Positions 17,125-25,634 of a DNA stretch of 44,541 nucleotides are shown in pieces. How positions within the stretch are numbered: the stretch's first letter is position 1; each line of letters begins with the position of its first letter. The position numbers and the translations under genes are program-made. The DNA comes from an uncultured Gammaproteobacteria bacterium (GTDB lineage: Bacteria; Pseudomonadota; Gammaproteobacteria; Pseudomonadales; UBA5518), in assembly GCA_903928015.1 (NCBI GenBank), contig CAIYPF010000100.1, forward strand, positions 1 through 44,541. The letters are read 5' to 3'. The notes under the pieces were generated by a model that was not told the DNA's origin, did not search any database, and saw only the letters and a program-made list of their open reading frames with translations.

Positions 17125-18354
17125 ATGACGACGCCCAGATGGGGAATTTTCCTGCTGCTGACAGTCCTGATCCTCGGGTCGGTGCCCGGCGCATCGGGCG
17201 CGCCCGCCCCTGCCAGCGTCTCGGGAGAGAACCGCTACGGCGTGCTCTTCACAGCGTGGATACGCCCGGGTGACCCCTTGGCCACGGTACGCATACGTCT
17301 CACCAAGAATGCGGAGTTCGTGCGCTGGATGCGGCTCTCTGCGGCCAGCCCCAAGTACAGCGCGTTCAAGGGCAGCGGCAGTATCACGCAGGAGGCAGAT
17401 GGCCTGCTGTGGCATCCCTCTGGCGAGCGGCCCTGGCTTCAGTACACGGTCAACCTCGAGAGCAAGCGCGAGTCGGGACGCTTCGACGGTCTGGTAACTG
17501 CGGATTGGGCGATTTTCCGCGCAGACGATCTGGTGCCGCCCGTGCATATCGACATGGCCGACGGCACCCGATCCGCCTCCAAGCTGAGCCTCGAACTGCC
17601 CACCGGCTGGAGCGCTGCCACACCCTTCCCGCCCTACAAGAGCGGCCGCTTCCGCATAGACAATGACGATCGCCGCTTCGACCGCCCTACGGGCTGGGTG
17701 GCGCTCGGCAAGCTCGGCATCCGTCGCGAGCGCATCAACGCTACGCGCCTCACGATTGCGGCACCCACGGGTCAGGGCGTCCGGCGGATGGACACACTCG
17801 CATTCTTCAGGGGGACCCTGCCGACGCTGCAGTCAGTGTTTCCGGAGTTCCCCGAACGCCTGCTCGTGGTGAGCGCCGGAGACCCGATGTGGCGCGGCGC
17901 GCTGTCGGGGCCGGACAGTCTGTTCGTCCATGCCGACCGCCCCCTGATCAGCGAGAACGGCACCAGCACGTTCGTACATGAGCTGGTGCATGTGGCGATG
18001 CGGGCACGCAGTCGGCCCGACTCGGACTGGATCGTCGAGGGGCTTGCCGAGTATTACTCGCTCGAAGTGCTCCACCGCTCGGGGATGCTGGGAGATGCCC
18101 GATTCGAGAAGGCGCACGCGGGACTCGCGGCCTGGGGTGCAGAGGCACCGACGCTTGCAGTTGCACATTCCACGGGCCCGGTCACGGCGAAGGCCGTCGG
18201 TGTGCTGCGTGCGATAGACCGGGACATCCGCAGCGCCAGCAAGGGCAAGAAAAGCCTGGACGACGTGGCGCGCGCGCTGGCTGCGGCCAATGAGCCCGTC
18301 ACCCGCGCAGGCTTTGACGCGCTGGTCGCTGCTGCAAAGAAGGGCGCGGACTAA
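17125..18354 (+). CDS. Secreted HELVH zinc metalloprotease (gluzincin, M61-like)
   Basis: A 409-residue protein with a clear signal peptide (residues 1-25: hydrophobic FLLLTVLILGSV, then GASGA). The zinc motif HELVH is at 285-289, followed by DWIVEGLAEYYS (301-312), whose E305 is the likely third ligand, as in M1/M61 peptidases. The first 240 residues are beta-rich with no recognised motif. It is probably periplasmic or surface-exposed. GGAG lies 11 bases before the ATG at 17125. Its TAA stop overlaps the TAG of the convergent CoA-transferase gene. Substrate unknown; the match is by motif, not full-length recognition. Confidence 0.75.
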   Translation: MTTPRWGIFLLLTVLILGSVPGASGAPAPASVSGENRYGVLFTAWIRPGDPLATVRIRLTKNAEFVRWMRLSAASPKYSAFKGSGSITQEADGLLWHPSGERPWLQYTVNLESKRESGRFDGLVTADWAIFRADDLVPPVHIDMADGTRSASKLSLELPTGWSAATPFPPYKSGRFRIDNDDRRFDRPTGWVALGKLGIRRERINATRLTIAAPTGQGVRRMDTLAFFRGTLPTLQSVFPEFPERLLVVSAGDPMWRGALSGPDSLFVHADRPLISENGTSTFVHELVHVAMRARSRPDSDWIVEGLAEYYSLEVLHRSGMLGDARFEKAHAGLAAWGAEAPTLAVAHSTGPVTAKAVGVLRAIDRDIRSASKGKKSLDDVARALAAANEPVTRAGFDALVAAAKKGAD

Positions 18355-19517
18355 TCCCCAAGGCCCAACTCGCGCAGGATCTCCGCGGTGTGCTGCCCGG
18401 GAGCAGGCGGCGGACCGGCCTTGCGCTTGTCGACGCCTGCCACGAATATCGGGCTGTTCACGGTGTGGGTGGCGTTGCCGATGGGCTCCTCCAGAGGCAG
18501 CAGGCCGCCGTTCAGCACCACCTGCGGGTCAGTGATGACTTCATCGAGCGTGCTGACGGCGATGAGGTCGATGCCACTGACCGCCATCACTGACTGCCAG
18601 TGTGCCCAGTCCTCCTCGGCAATCCGCTGCTCGAGCAGAGCGATAAGCACTGCAGCGTTGGCGCGACGGTCGGCGGTCGCTGCAAAGCGCGCGTCCTCCT
18701 CCAGATGCCCCAGACCCAGCGCTGCTGCGAAGCGAAGCCAATCGCACTCCTCGTCGAAGAGCCAGGGATAAAACCAGTGACCGTCACGGGTGCCATAGGG
18801 AATGGCCAGGGCGTTGTTCATCTCATGGCGCGGCGTCTCGAGCTGCACCTCTGCGCCCGAGAGCCGTGCCGCCAGAGGTATCCCGTTCGCCCACAGGCCG
18901 TTCGCGAGCAGCGAGCTGTAGACCTTGCCGCCCTGCCCCGTGCGCTCGCGCTGGTAGAGCCCCAGCATCACGGCACCGAACATCGACATGGCGCTGGCGT
19001 GGTCACCCCAGCCGAGAATACCGCCGGCCGGCGGGGCGTCGCGGTAACGCATCCGGTCCATCATCCCGGAGCGCGCCCACCAGCCCGTACGATCGAAGGC
19101 CGCAACGTTGGCATGCGGCCCCTCCTCGCCGTACCCGCTCAACTGACCGTACACAAGCCTGGGGTTGTGCGCCCCGAGGTCTTCCCAGCGCAGCTTCAGT
19201 TTTTCGAGTACCGCAGGCGGGAAGTTGGTAAGAAACACATCAGCGGTGCGCACCAGAGCCAACAAAGCGGCGTACGCATCGTCCTGCTTCAGGTCGAGCA
19301 TCACGCTCTTCTTGTTGCGCGAGGTGAGCTGCCAGGGATAGTTCTCGGTCGACTGCGGGAAACCGGGCACGAACTGCGCGCACCAGCGGTAGGTGTCGCC
19401 GCCGGGTGGAGGCTCGATCTTGATTACCTCGGCGCCGAAATCACCCAGCACCGTGGCAGCGGCAGGCGCCGCCACCCAGGATCCACAATCGATAACGCGC
19501 ATTCCTTCCAGCAACAT
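18351..19517 (-). CDS. CaiB/BaiF family (type III) CoA-transferase
   Basis: A 388-residue family III CoA-transferase. It starts MLLEGMRVIDCGSWVAAPAAATVLGDFGAEVIKIEPPPGGDTYR, the typical N-terminus, and contains NKKSVMLDLKQDDA, VFLTNFPPAVLEKLKL, NPRLVYGQLSGYGEEGP and GWGDHASAMSMFGAVMLGLYQRERTGQG. The start at 19517 is supported by GGAGG upstream; the frame to 19634 is not. These enzymes move CoA between carboxylic acids, often in catabolism of unusual acids. It is divergent from a GMC oxidoreductase (151-bp gap), so both may belong to one pathway with the following aldehyde dehydrogenase; substrate unknown. Confidence 0.9.
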   Translation of the reverse strand: MLLEGMRVIDCGSWVAAPAAATVLGDFGAEVIKIEPPPGGDTYRWCAQFVPGFPQSTENYPWQLTSRNKKSVMLDLKQDDAYAALLALVRTADVFLTNFPPAVLEKLKLRWEDLGAHNPRLVYGQLSGYGEEGPHANVAAFDRTGWWARSGMMDRMRYRDAPPAGGILGWGDHASAMSMFGAVMLGLYQRERTGQGGKVYSSLLANGLWANGIPLAARLSGAEVQLETPRHEMNNALAIPYGTRDGHWFYPWLFDEECDWLRFAAALGLGHLEEDARFAATADRRANAAVLIALLEQRIAEEDWAHWQSVMAVSGIDLIAVSTLDEVITDPQVVLNGGLLPLEEPIGNATHTVNSPIFVAGVDKRKAGPPPAPGQHTAEILRELGLGD

Positions 19518-19668
19518 GCGATTGGCCTCCGCACCGGCGTCCTTCAACTGCGGGCGATCATAGCCCCGATTGCAAAATGCCCGCTTAACAAAGCGTAATG
19601 GCTGCAGCATGGAGCCTTGAGCGCCCGATGCCACAGAATGCCCACCCGGAAAACGGAGCCCATCAGGC

Positions 19669-21288
19669 GTGCCAACAGACCCGCGAGAACCCGCCGACGA
19701 GTACGACTACATCGTGGTCGGGGCCGGCTCGGCCGGCTGCGCCCTTGCCGCCCGCCTGACCCGGGAGGCGAGTCGCCGGGTGCTGCTGCTTGAAGCGGGC
19801 GGCATGGATCGCCACCCCATGATCCATGTGCCGCTCGGCTTTGCCTTCCTGATGAAGAACCCGAGCGTGAACTGGTGCTATCGCACCGAACCCGAGCCCC
19901 AATTGAACTGGCGACGCATCGACTGGCCACGCGGAAAAGTGGTTGGTGGCAGCAGCGCGATCAACGGCATGGTCTACATCCGCGGACAGCGCGAGGACTA
20001 CGACGCCTGGGCGGCCGCGGGCAACCCGGGCTGGTCCTTCGCCGAGCTCCTCCCCTATTTCATCCGCACGGAGCACAACACGCGCGGCGCCAATGCCCTG
20101 CATGGCACCGGCGGCGGGGTGTGGGTCGACGAGGTGGGCCCGCGCCTCGACGCGACGGACCTCTTCATCCAGGCGGGTGTCAGCGTTGGCCTTCCCCACA
20201 ACAGTGATTTCAACGGCCCGAGCCAGGAAGGGATCGGCCGCTATCAGGTGAACGTGCGGCGCGGCGTTCGTCAGACAGCCGCTACGCACTTCCTGAAGCC
20301 CGCGGCGCGACGCGCCAATCTTGATCTGGTGACACGGGCCCTGGTTCTGGGCCTCGACATGGAGGGCGGGCGCGTCACGGGCCTGCGCTACGCCCGAGGC
20401 AAGGAATCGCGCGCGGTGAGGGCGCGCCATGGCGTAGTCCTGTGTGCCGGGGCAATCAATTCACCGCAACTCCTGGAGCTGTCAGGCATCGGAAGCAGCC
20501 CTGTTCTGGAGCGCGTGGGAATTCCGGTGCGTCACGCACTGCCCGGCGTCGGGGAAAATCTCCAGGACCATCTCACCGTGAATATCCAGCAGGGGCTGCG
20601 GCATACCCAGACCTTCGCCAACCACACCACTCCGCTTGCGCTGCTCGGCAACATTTTGCGCTGGGCCATCAGCCGCGAGGGTCTGCTGGTGCACCCGGCC
20701 TGTCAGGGCGGAGCGTTCTTCCGTTCCTCGTCAGGCGTCGATCGTCCCGACTCGCAGATCCACTTCACGCCCGCTGCGGGCCGCACCGACGAACGCGGCA
20801 ATATGGTCACAGTGCCCGGCACCACCGCCACCGTGTGTCACCTGCGTCCGGAAAGCCGCGGCAGCGTGCACATCCGCTCGGCCAATCCGGACTATGCGCC
20901 GGCGATACGCGCCAATTACCTCGCCACGGAGGCCGATCGCCGCGCCACCATCGACGCGGTACGACGCGTGCGCGAGATCTTCGCCTCACCGGTGCTCGAT
21001 CATTTCCGCGACGAGGAAATCCGCCCCGGCCGTCACTGCCAGAGCGATGCAGAGATTCTCGAATTCATCCGCCGCGAAGCCCAGTCGGTCTATCACCCGG
21101 TCGGCACCTGCCCGATGGGCTCTGACGAGAACAGCGTGGTCGACCATCGCCTTCGCGTGCATGGAATCGAGGGGCTGCGGGTAGCCGATGCCTCCATCCT
21201 TCCGCGGATCATCAGCGGCAACACACACGCGCTCTGCTGCGTGATCGGCGAGAAAGCAGCCGACATGATGATGGAAGACGAGCGCTGA
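19669..21288 (+). CDS. GMC family FAD-dependent oxidoreductase (choline dehydrogenase-like)
   Basis: A 539-residue glucose-methanol-choline oxidoreductase. The FAD motif is YDYIVVGAGSAGCALAARL, signature 1 is GGSSAINGMVYIRGQREDYD, and signature 2 is GAINSPQLLELSGIG. The C-terminal active-site region has YHPVGTCPMG and ISGNTHA with the expected His residues. The start is GTG at 19669, with GGAG further upstream. It likely oxidises a primary alcohol to an aldehyde using FAD. The aldehyde dehydrogenase gene starts 46 bases downstream, suggesting a two-step alcohol-to-acid route. The substrate cannot be read from sequence. Confidence 0.92.
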   Translation: MPTDPREPADEYDYIVVGAGSAGCALAARLTREASRRVLLLEAGGMDRHPMIHVPLGFAFLMKNPSVNWCYRTEPEPQLNWRRIDWPRGKVVGGSSAINGMVYIRGQREDYDAWAAAGNPGWSFAELLPYFIRTEHNTRGANALHGTGGGVWVDEVGPRLDATDLFIQAGVSVGLPHNSDFNGPSQEGIGRYQVNVRRGVRQTAATHFLKPAARRANLDLVTRALVLGLDMEGGRVTGLRYARGKESRAVRARHGVVLCAGAINSPQLLELSGIGSSPVLERVGIPVRHALPGVGENLQDHLTVNIQQGLRHTQTFANHTTPLALLGNILRWAISREGLLVHPACQGGAFFRSSSGVDRPDSQIHFTPAAGRTDERGNMVTVPGTTATVCHLRPESRGSVHIRSANPDYAPAIRANYLATEADRRATIDAVRRVREIFASPVLDHFRDEEIRPGRHCQSDAEILEFIRREAQSVYHPVGTCPMGSDENSVVDHRLRVHGIEGLRVADASILPRIISGNTHALCCVIGEKAADMMMEDER

Positions 21289-21334
21289 ACCCCACCGTCA
21301 ACGCGGCTACTGCCGCCCAGAGAGAGTACGCACC

Positions 21335-22789
21335 ATGAATACGGCAGCGGATCCGGCCACCGACACCGCACGCAGCGCGATGCTCTCCGTGCTGGAACTC
21401 CAGCGTCGCGCCTTCGAACTCGAGGGGCACGTCGAATACGGCACCAGGATCGACCGCCTGGATCGCGCGATCGCACTTCTGGTCGACAACCAGGACGCCA
21501 TCTGTGCGGCGCTCTCCGAAGATTACAGCTGCCGCTCGCCCTACATGACGCGCATGTCGGAGGTGATGACCTCCGTCGGCAACCTGAAGCACGTGAAAAA
21601 GAACCTCAAGGCCTGGATGAAGCCCGAAAAGCGCTCGGCCCCGGTGCCCATGAATCTCTTCGGCGCGCGCGCCAAGGTCTACTACCAGCCCAAGGGCGTG
21701 GTGGGAAACATGACGCCCTGGAACATCCCGGTAGGCATGGTCTTCAGTCCGATGGCCGACATGCTCGGCGCCGGCAACCGCGTGATGGTGAAGCCCTCGG
21801 AGTTCACGCCCGCCACATCGTCCCTCACCAGGGAACTGATCGCGCGTTACTTCGACGCGACGGAGGTGGCAGTGGTCACCGGTGGTCCCGAGGCCGGCGC
21901 GGCCTTCGCGTCACTTCCTTTTGACCACCTGCTGTTCACGGGTGCAACGTCGATCGGCCGTATGGTTGCGCGGGCCGCGGCTGAAAACCTCACGCCCGTC
22001 ACGCTGGAACTGGGCGGAAAATCGCCGGTGTTCATCGGCATCGGCGCCGACGTGGACGAGGCTGCCGACAAGATCATCACCGGCAAGGCGCAGAACGCCG
22101 GCCAACTCTGCATCTCGCCGGACTACGCCTTCGTACCCGAGGCCCGCCTCGAGGCCTTCATCGACGCATCCCGCCGTACCTTCAGCGCGCAATTCCCCAC
22201 CGTGGTCCTCAACCCGGACTACAACTCGATGATCAACGCGCGCCACTTCGAGCGGGTGCGCAGTGCCATCGAGGAAGCAAGAGCCGCAGGCGCGCGCGTG
22301 CTCGACTTGAACCCTGCCGGGGAAGACTGGTCCGACCCCGCCGTACGCAAGATTCCGTTGCATCTCGTCATCGACCCGCCCGAGCACTGCAGGTTGATGC
22401 AAGAAGAGATATTCGGACCGGTACTGGTGCTGCGCACCTACCGGGACCTCACGCGCTGCATCGCCTACGTCAACGGACGCCCGCGCCCGCTGGCACTCTA
22501 TTACTTCGGCACCGACGGCGCGGAGCGCGAGCAGGTACTCAAGGAGACCATCTCGGGTGGCGCGGCCGTGAACAACGTGCTGATGCACTTTGCCTGCGAC
22601 GACCTGCCCTTCGGTGGCGTCGGTGCAAGCGGCAACGGCCACTACCACGGATTCGACGGTTTCCGAACATTCAGCCACGCCAAAGGCGTCTACACCGAAG
22701 GGAGGGTCAACCTGCCCAAGCTCGCGGGAACCCTTCCGCCCTTCGGCGCGAAGCTCGCGAAGATGCTCGATTCGCAAATCAAGCGCTGA
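21335..22789 (+). CDS. Coniferyl-aldehyde-type aldehyde dehydrogenase
   Basis: A 484-residue NAD(P)-dependent aldehyde dehydrogenase. The catalytic residues are visible: N130 in TPWNIPV, E225 in VTLELGGKSP, and C259 in AGQLCISPDY. The CISPDY context and MKP..R..P....GA.A.VYYQPKGVVG resemble coniferyl aldehyde and class 3 fatty aldehyde dehydrogenases; the C-terminal PFGGVGASGNGHYHGFDGFRTFSHAKGV is also typical. It oxidises an aldehyde to the acid, probably the product of the adjacent GMC enzyme. Its stop codon forms part of a hairpin shared with the convergent hydrolase gene. Confidence 0.92.
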   Translation: MNTAADPATDTARSAMLSVLELQRRAFELEGHVEYGTRIDRLDRAIALLVDNQDAICAALSEDYSCRSPYMTRMSEVMTSVGNLKHVKKNLKAWMKPEKRSAPVPMNLFGARAKVYYQPKGVVGNMTPWNIPVGMVFSPMADMLGAGNRVMVKPSEFTPATSSLTRELIARYFDATEVAVVTGGPEAGAAFASLPFDHLLFTGATSIGRMVARAAAENLTPVTLELGGKSPVFIGIGADVDEAADKIITGKAQNAGQLCISPDYAFVPEARLEAFIDASRRTFSAQFPTVVLNPDYNSMINARHFERVRSAIEEARAAGARVLDLNPAGEDWSDPAVRKIPLHLVIDPPEHCRLMQEEIFGPVLVLRTYRDLTRCIAYVNGRPRPLALYYFGTDGAEREQVLKETISGGAAVNNVLMHFACDDLPFGGVGASGNGHYHGFDGFRTFSHAKGVYTEGRVNLPKLAGTLPPFGAKLAKMLDSQIKR

Positions 22790-22805
22790 GCGTCACGGCG
22801 CTCAG
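22786..22805. terminator. Hairpin between convergent ALDH and hydrolase genes
   Basis: CTGAGCG (22786-22792) and CGCTCAG (22799-22805) pair perfectly around a 6-nt loop. Each arm contains the stop codon of one flanking gene. There is no T-run, so it is probably a bidirectional 3'-end structure rather than a canonical intrinsic terminator. Confidence 0.5.
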
Positions 22806-23584
22806 TCGAGAAGGAATTCGCAAGCGCGCGGGATGAATACGTCCGGTTTCTCGGCGTGCAGCCAGTGCCCTGCGCCGGCGAGCGTCTCGATGACAGCGGC
22901 CGGAAACGGCGCATCGATGCTGGCCCGGTGCCCGGGCAGAACGTAATCCGAGCGTTCACCGCGAAGGAACAGCGCGGGACCGTTCCACGCACAGGACCCG
23001 GTGCCCATCACCGGCGGCGCGAGAATCTGCGGATAGCCCTCGACGATATGCCGCAGCCCCAGGCGCCAGCACCAGGCGCCGTCATCAAGCCGCTCCCGAT
23101 GCATCAGCAGCAGGGAAACCAGCGCGGGATCAGGCAGGCGCTCAGCTAGCAGCCGGGCCGTCTCGCTGCGATCGGCATCCGGCCGCTCGGCAATGTCCTG
23201 CAGTGCATCGAACACCGCACCGTGATGCGCTGCGTAGGCCACGGGCGCGATATCCGCCACCAGCAACCTCTCGCACCGCTCGGGAAAATCCAGCGCGAAC
23301 TGCATGGCGAGCTTGCCGCCCATGGAGTGCCCCAGCACCGACGCGTACGGAAGGCCGGCAGCATCGAGCGTCAGTGCAAGATCCAGAGCAAGATCGCGGT
23401 AGGACATCCCGGGAGCGCGGAAGGAGCGCCCGTGGTTGCGCAGGTCCGGCACGATCACCCGGCAGCGCGGCGCAAGCGCACGCGCGAGCGCACCGAGGTT
23501 GCTACCCAGACCAAGCAGGCCGTGAAGCAACACCACAGTGCGCTCGCCCTCACCGTAAGACCGGATATGCAGCGCTTCACTCAT
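22802..23584 (-). CDS. Alpha/beta hydrolase (YbfF-like esterase)
   Basis: A 260-residue alpha/beta hydrolase starting MSEALHIRSYGEGERTVVLLHGLLGLGSNLG. The oxyanion HG motif is LLHGLLG, the nucleophile elbow is GHSMGG, and the acid and base residues lie in LFLRGERSDYV and AGHWLHAEKPD. The motif order PDLRNHGRS...LGHSMGGKLAMQFAL matches the YbfF esterase group. It is likely a cytosolic esterase or thioesterase of broad specificity. The frame extends to 23620 but the ATG at 23584 gives the normal N-terminus. It is convergent with the aldehyde dehydrogenase. Confidence 0.87.
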   Translation of the reverse strand: MSEALHIRSYGEGERTVVLLHGLLGLGSNLGALARALAPRCRVIVPDLRNHGRSFRAPGMSYRDLALDLALTLDAAGLPYASVLGHSMGGKLAMQFALDFPERCERLLVADIAPVAYAAHHGAVFDALQDIAERPDADRSETARLLAERLPDPALVSLLLMHRERLDDGAWCWRLGLRHIVEGYPQILAPPVMGTGSCAWNGPALFLRGERSDYVLPGHRASIDAPFPAAVIETLAGAGHWLHAEKPDVFIPRACEFLLD

Positions 23585-23663
23585 GACCCGGATGGAAGCA
23601 CGGGGCGTTCCACCGGGCAAGCCGCGTTGCTATGATCGCGCGGCAACAAACGGAAGCTTCGCC

Positions 23664-24434
23664 ATGCGTCTCCTTGCCCTCGTCGTCTCGATACTCCTCC
23701 TCGTCTCAGGCTGTTCCAGCGGAGGTGGCATCGGCGATGGCGGTAGCGGCGCAGAGGCCACCCGGGTCAAATCCGAGTACGACCCAAGACTTGCCGACAA
23801 GACGCAATTCGGGCGGCTGCTGATCGCCAACATCAACCTCGGCAAACCGAGCCGGGCCTATCTTGAAGAGCATGAGTCGAACATCGACGACCTCGTGGCG
23901 GAGCGGCTCCGCGCTGCGGGCTACACACTCCAGCCCAGCAGCGAATTCGATCAGGCCTGGCGCGAGGGCGTGCGCAAGTGGGGCGAGCCCTACAACCCCA
24001 CCACCGGAAAACTGAACGTCCAGGCTCTTCAATATGTGTTGGCGGAGGCCGTCACCTGGCTCGCGGCGAACACCCAGGCGCAAGCCGTGGTCTTCACCAA
24101 CCTCGAGGAGCAGCAGGTCTACTTCAACCCCTCAGGGAACCACATGGCCTATTTCATGGGCGTGGGCCGCAAGCCCGCCACCCGCGGTGGAGAGGGAATC
24201 ACCGGCGATTTCAACTGGGTACAGGGTGTGGACGCGGTCAGCATCAACGTCAAAGTTCTGGACCTGAAACTCCAGCAACTCTTCAGTGGGGCCGGCGGCA
24301 TCGAAGTCACCGAAACGCTGGATCTGAAGGGATCGACCCCACGCTGGATGCGCTCGAAGAAGATCCTCGACAACGAGGACTTCATCGAAGAGGGCATCAA
24401 CCTGGCGCTGGATCCGTGGATCAAGCCTGACTGA
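23664..24434 (+). CDS. Conserved lipoprotein of unknown function
   Basis: A 256-residue lipoprotein. The N-terminus MRLLALVVSILLLVSGCSSGGG has a lipobox (LVSGC, Cys17) followed by a glycine-rich linker; residue 18 is Ser rather than Asp, consistent with outer-membrane sorting. The mature part contains FGRLLIANINLGKPSRAYLEEHESNIDDLVAERLRAAGYTLQPS and TQAQAVVFTNLEEQQVYF, an alternating alpha/beta pattern reminiscent of CsgG/LpoB-like periplasmic folds, but I do not recognise the family. The upstream frame to 23583 is noncoding; GGAAG lies before the ATG at 23664. It converges on the LLM oxidoreductase gene, sharing a stop-codon hairpin. Confidence 0.8.
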   Translation: MRLLALVVSILLLVSGCSSGGGIGDGGSGAEATRVKSEYDPRLADKTQFGRLLIANINLGKPSRAYLEEHESNIDDLVAERLRAAGYTLQPSSEFDQAWREGVRKWGEPYNPTTGKLNVQALQYVLAEAVTWLAANTQAQAVVFTNLEEQQVYFNPSGNHMAYFMGVGRKPATRGGEGITGDFNWVQGVDAVSINVKVLDLKLQQLFSGAGGIEVTETLDLKGSTPRWMRSKKILDNEDFIEEGINLALDPWIKPD

Positions 24435-24455
24435 GCCCTCCCCGCACAGGGCTCA
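24432..24455. terminator. Hairpin between convergent lipoprotein and LLM genes
   Basis: TGAGCCCT (24432-24439) and AGGGCTCA (24448-24455) pair perfectly around an 8-nt loop. The TGA stops of both genes form the outer ends of the stem. No T-run is present on either strand. Confidence 0.5.
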
Positions 24456-25310
24456 AATGCGCGGAATAAGCTCTGCGTACTCGTCGATCATGGGCATGAC
24501 GGCGTCGGGCTTGTCCCAGAGATCCACCGACACCCCGACGTTTACACGGTAGATGCCCGCATCGCGGTAGCGTTTCAGGTCATCGAGGCTGGGGTGCATC
24601 ATGGCCTGCAGCGTGATCTTCACCGCATCGGGGTCACGCCCGAACTCCGCCACCTGCTTGCGGAAGGCCGCAACAGAGGCAGCGACGTCGGGCAGCGCAA
24701 AGTCCACCGGGAACCAGCCGTCAGCCCACTCCGCCGCGTGACGGGTGCCAAGCGGCCCCATCGCACCGAAGATCACCGGAGGGCCGCCGGCCTGCAGCGG
24801 CTTCGGTGAGCACCACACCGCATCAAAATCGATGTACTCGCCGTGGTACTCGGATTCTTCGTCACGCCAGAGCGCGCGGGTTGCGGCTACCGTTTCGCGG
24901 AGCACGCCGTAGCGCTTCTTCCAGGGCTGGCGGCTGACGTTATCGAACTCTTCCTCGTTCCAGCCCACGCCAACGCCAATCTCCACGCGACCGCCGGAAA
25001 GGTGGTCGAGGGTTGCGATGGTCTTGGCCTGCGAGAAGAGATCGCGCTCGAGCATGAGCGCAATGCCGGTGCCTATCCGCAGACGCGTGGTGGCGGCCGC
25101 CGCGGCCATCAGCGAAACGTAGGGGTCCATCATGACCTTGTAGGGCTCGGGAAGACTGCCGCCACCCGGATAAGGCGTCTTCATTGCGCAGGGAATATGG
25201 CTGTGCTCCCCGTACCAGAGGGACTCGAAACCGCGATCTTCCAGGGCCCGCGCAAGGATCGCGGGCGAGGGATCGAGCAGCGTGTTCATGGAACTGAAGC
25301 CGATATGCAT
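24453..25310 (-). CDS. Luciferase-like (LLM class) oxidoreductase, F420-dependent type
   Basis: A 285-residue bacterial-luciferase fold protein starting MHIGFSSMNTLLDPSPAILARALEDRGFESLWYGEHSHIP. It contains TTRLRIGTGIALMLERDLFSQAKTIATLDHLSGGRVEIGVGVGWNEEEF and HAAEWADGWFP, typical of the TIGR03619-type F420-dependent group. Actual cofactor use (F420 or FMN) cannot be told from sequence. AGGAG lies before the ATG at 25310. It is 91 bases downstream of fdsD on the same strand and might be cotranscribed with the formate dehydrogenase genes, but no biochemical link is known to me. Substrate unknown. Confidence 0.87.
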   Translation of the reverse strand: MHIGFSSMNTLLDPSPAILARALEDRGFESLWYGEHSHIPCAMKTPYPGGGSLPEPYKVMMDPYVSLMAAAAATTRLRIGTGIALMLERDLFSQAKTIATLDHLSGGRVEIGVGVGWNEEEFDNVSRQPWKKRYGVLRETVAATRALWRDEESEYHGEYIDFDAVWCSPKPLQAGGPPVIFGAMGPLGTRHAAEWADGWFPVDFALPDVAASVAAFRKQVAEFGRDPDAVKITLQAMMHPSLDDLKRYRDAGIYRVNVGVSVDLWDKPDAVMPMIDEYAELIPRI

Positions 25311-25401
25311 CGGGAAACTCCTGGTGGGCAACGGGGGCCTTCGCATTCTACGCGAGGCAAAGACACTGAAACTCATCCGCTCGCAGTAGACGAGCGAGGG
25401 T

Positions 25402-25620
25402 TCAGCCGATCAGTTCCACCACCTTGCGGCCGAGATCAGACGGAGAGGCCTCGCCGGCGGCCACCGCCTCGCAGACGCTACGGCGCATGGCCGGCGTCCA
25501 GAAGCGTTTGATGTGGGAGGCTGCAGCCGCCGCAGCGGCATCGGGGTTTTCTTCCCAGCAGAGGTTGGCGCAAATCTGCTCCAGCATCTGCAGCCCGTGA
25601 TCTCGTTCGTGGTGTGCCAT
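25402..25620 (-). CDS. fdsD: Formate dehydrogenase delta subunit
   Basis: A 72-residue protein containing ASHIKRFWTPAMRRSV, the conserved core of FdsD, the small subunit of NAD-dependent molybdenum formate dehydrogenases. FdsD is needed for assembly or stability of the complex. The gene starts 14 bases after fdhD, matching the fdsGBACD order of Cupriavidus and Rhodobacter. It has high alanine content (residues 28-34) and several Cys but no cofactor motif. Confidence 0.88.
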   Translation of the reverse strand: MAHHERDHGLQMLEQICANLCWEENPDAAAAAAASHIKRFWTPAMRRSVCEAVAAGEASPSDLGRKVVELIG

Positions 25621-25634
25621 GGCTTGGGTACCGC

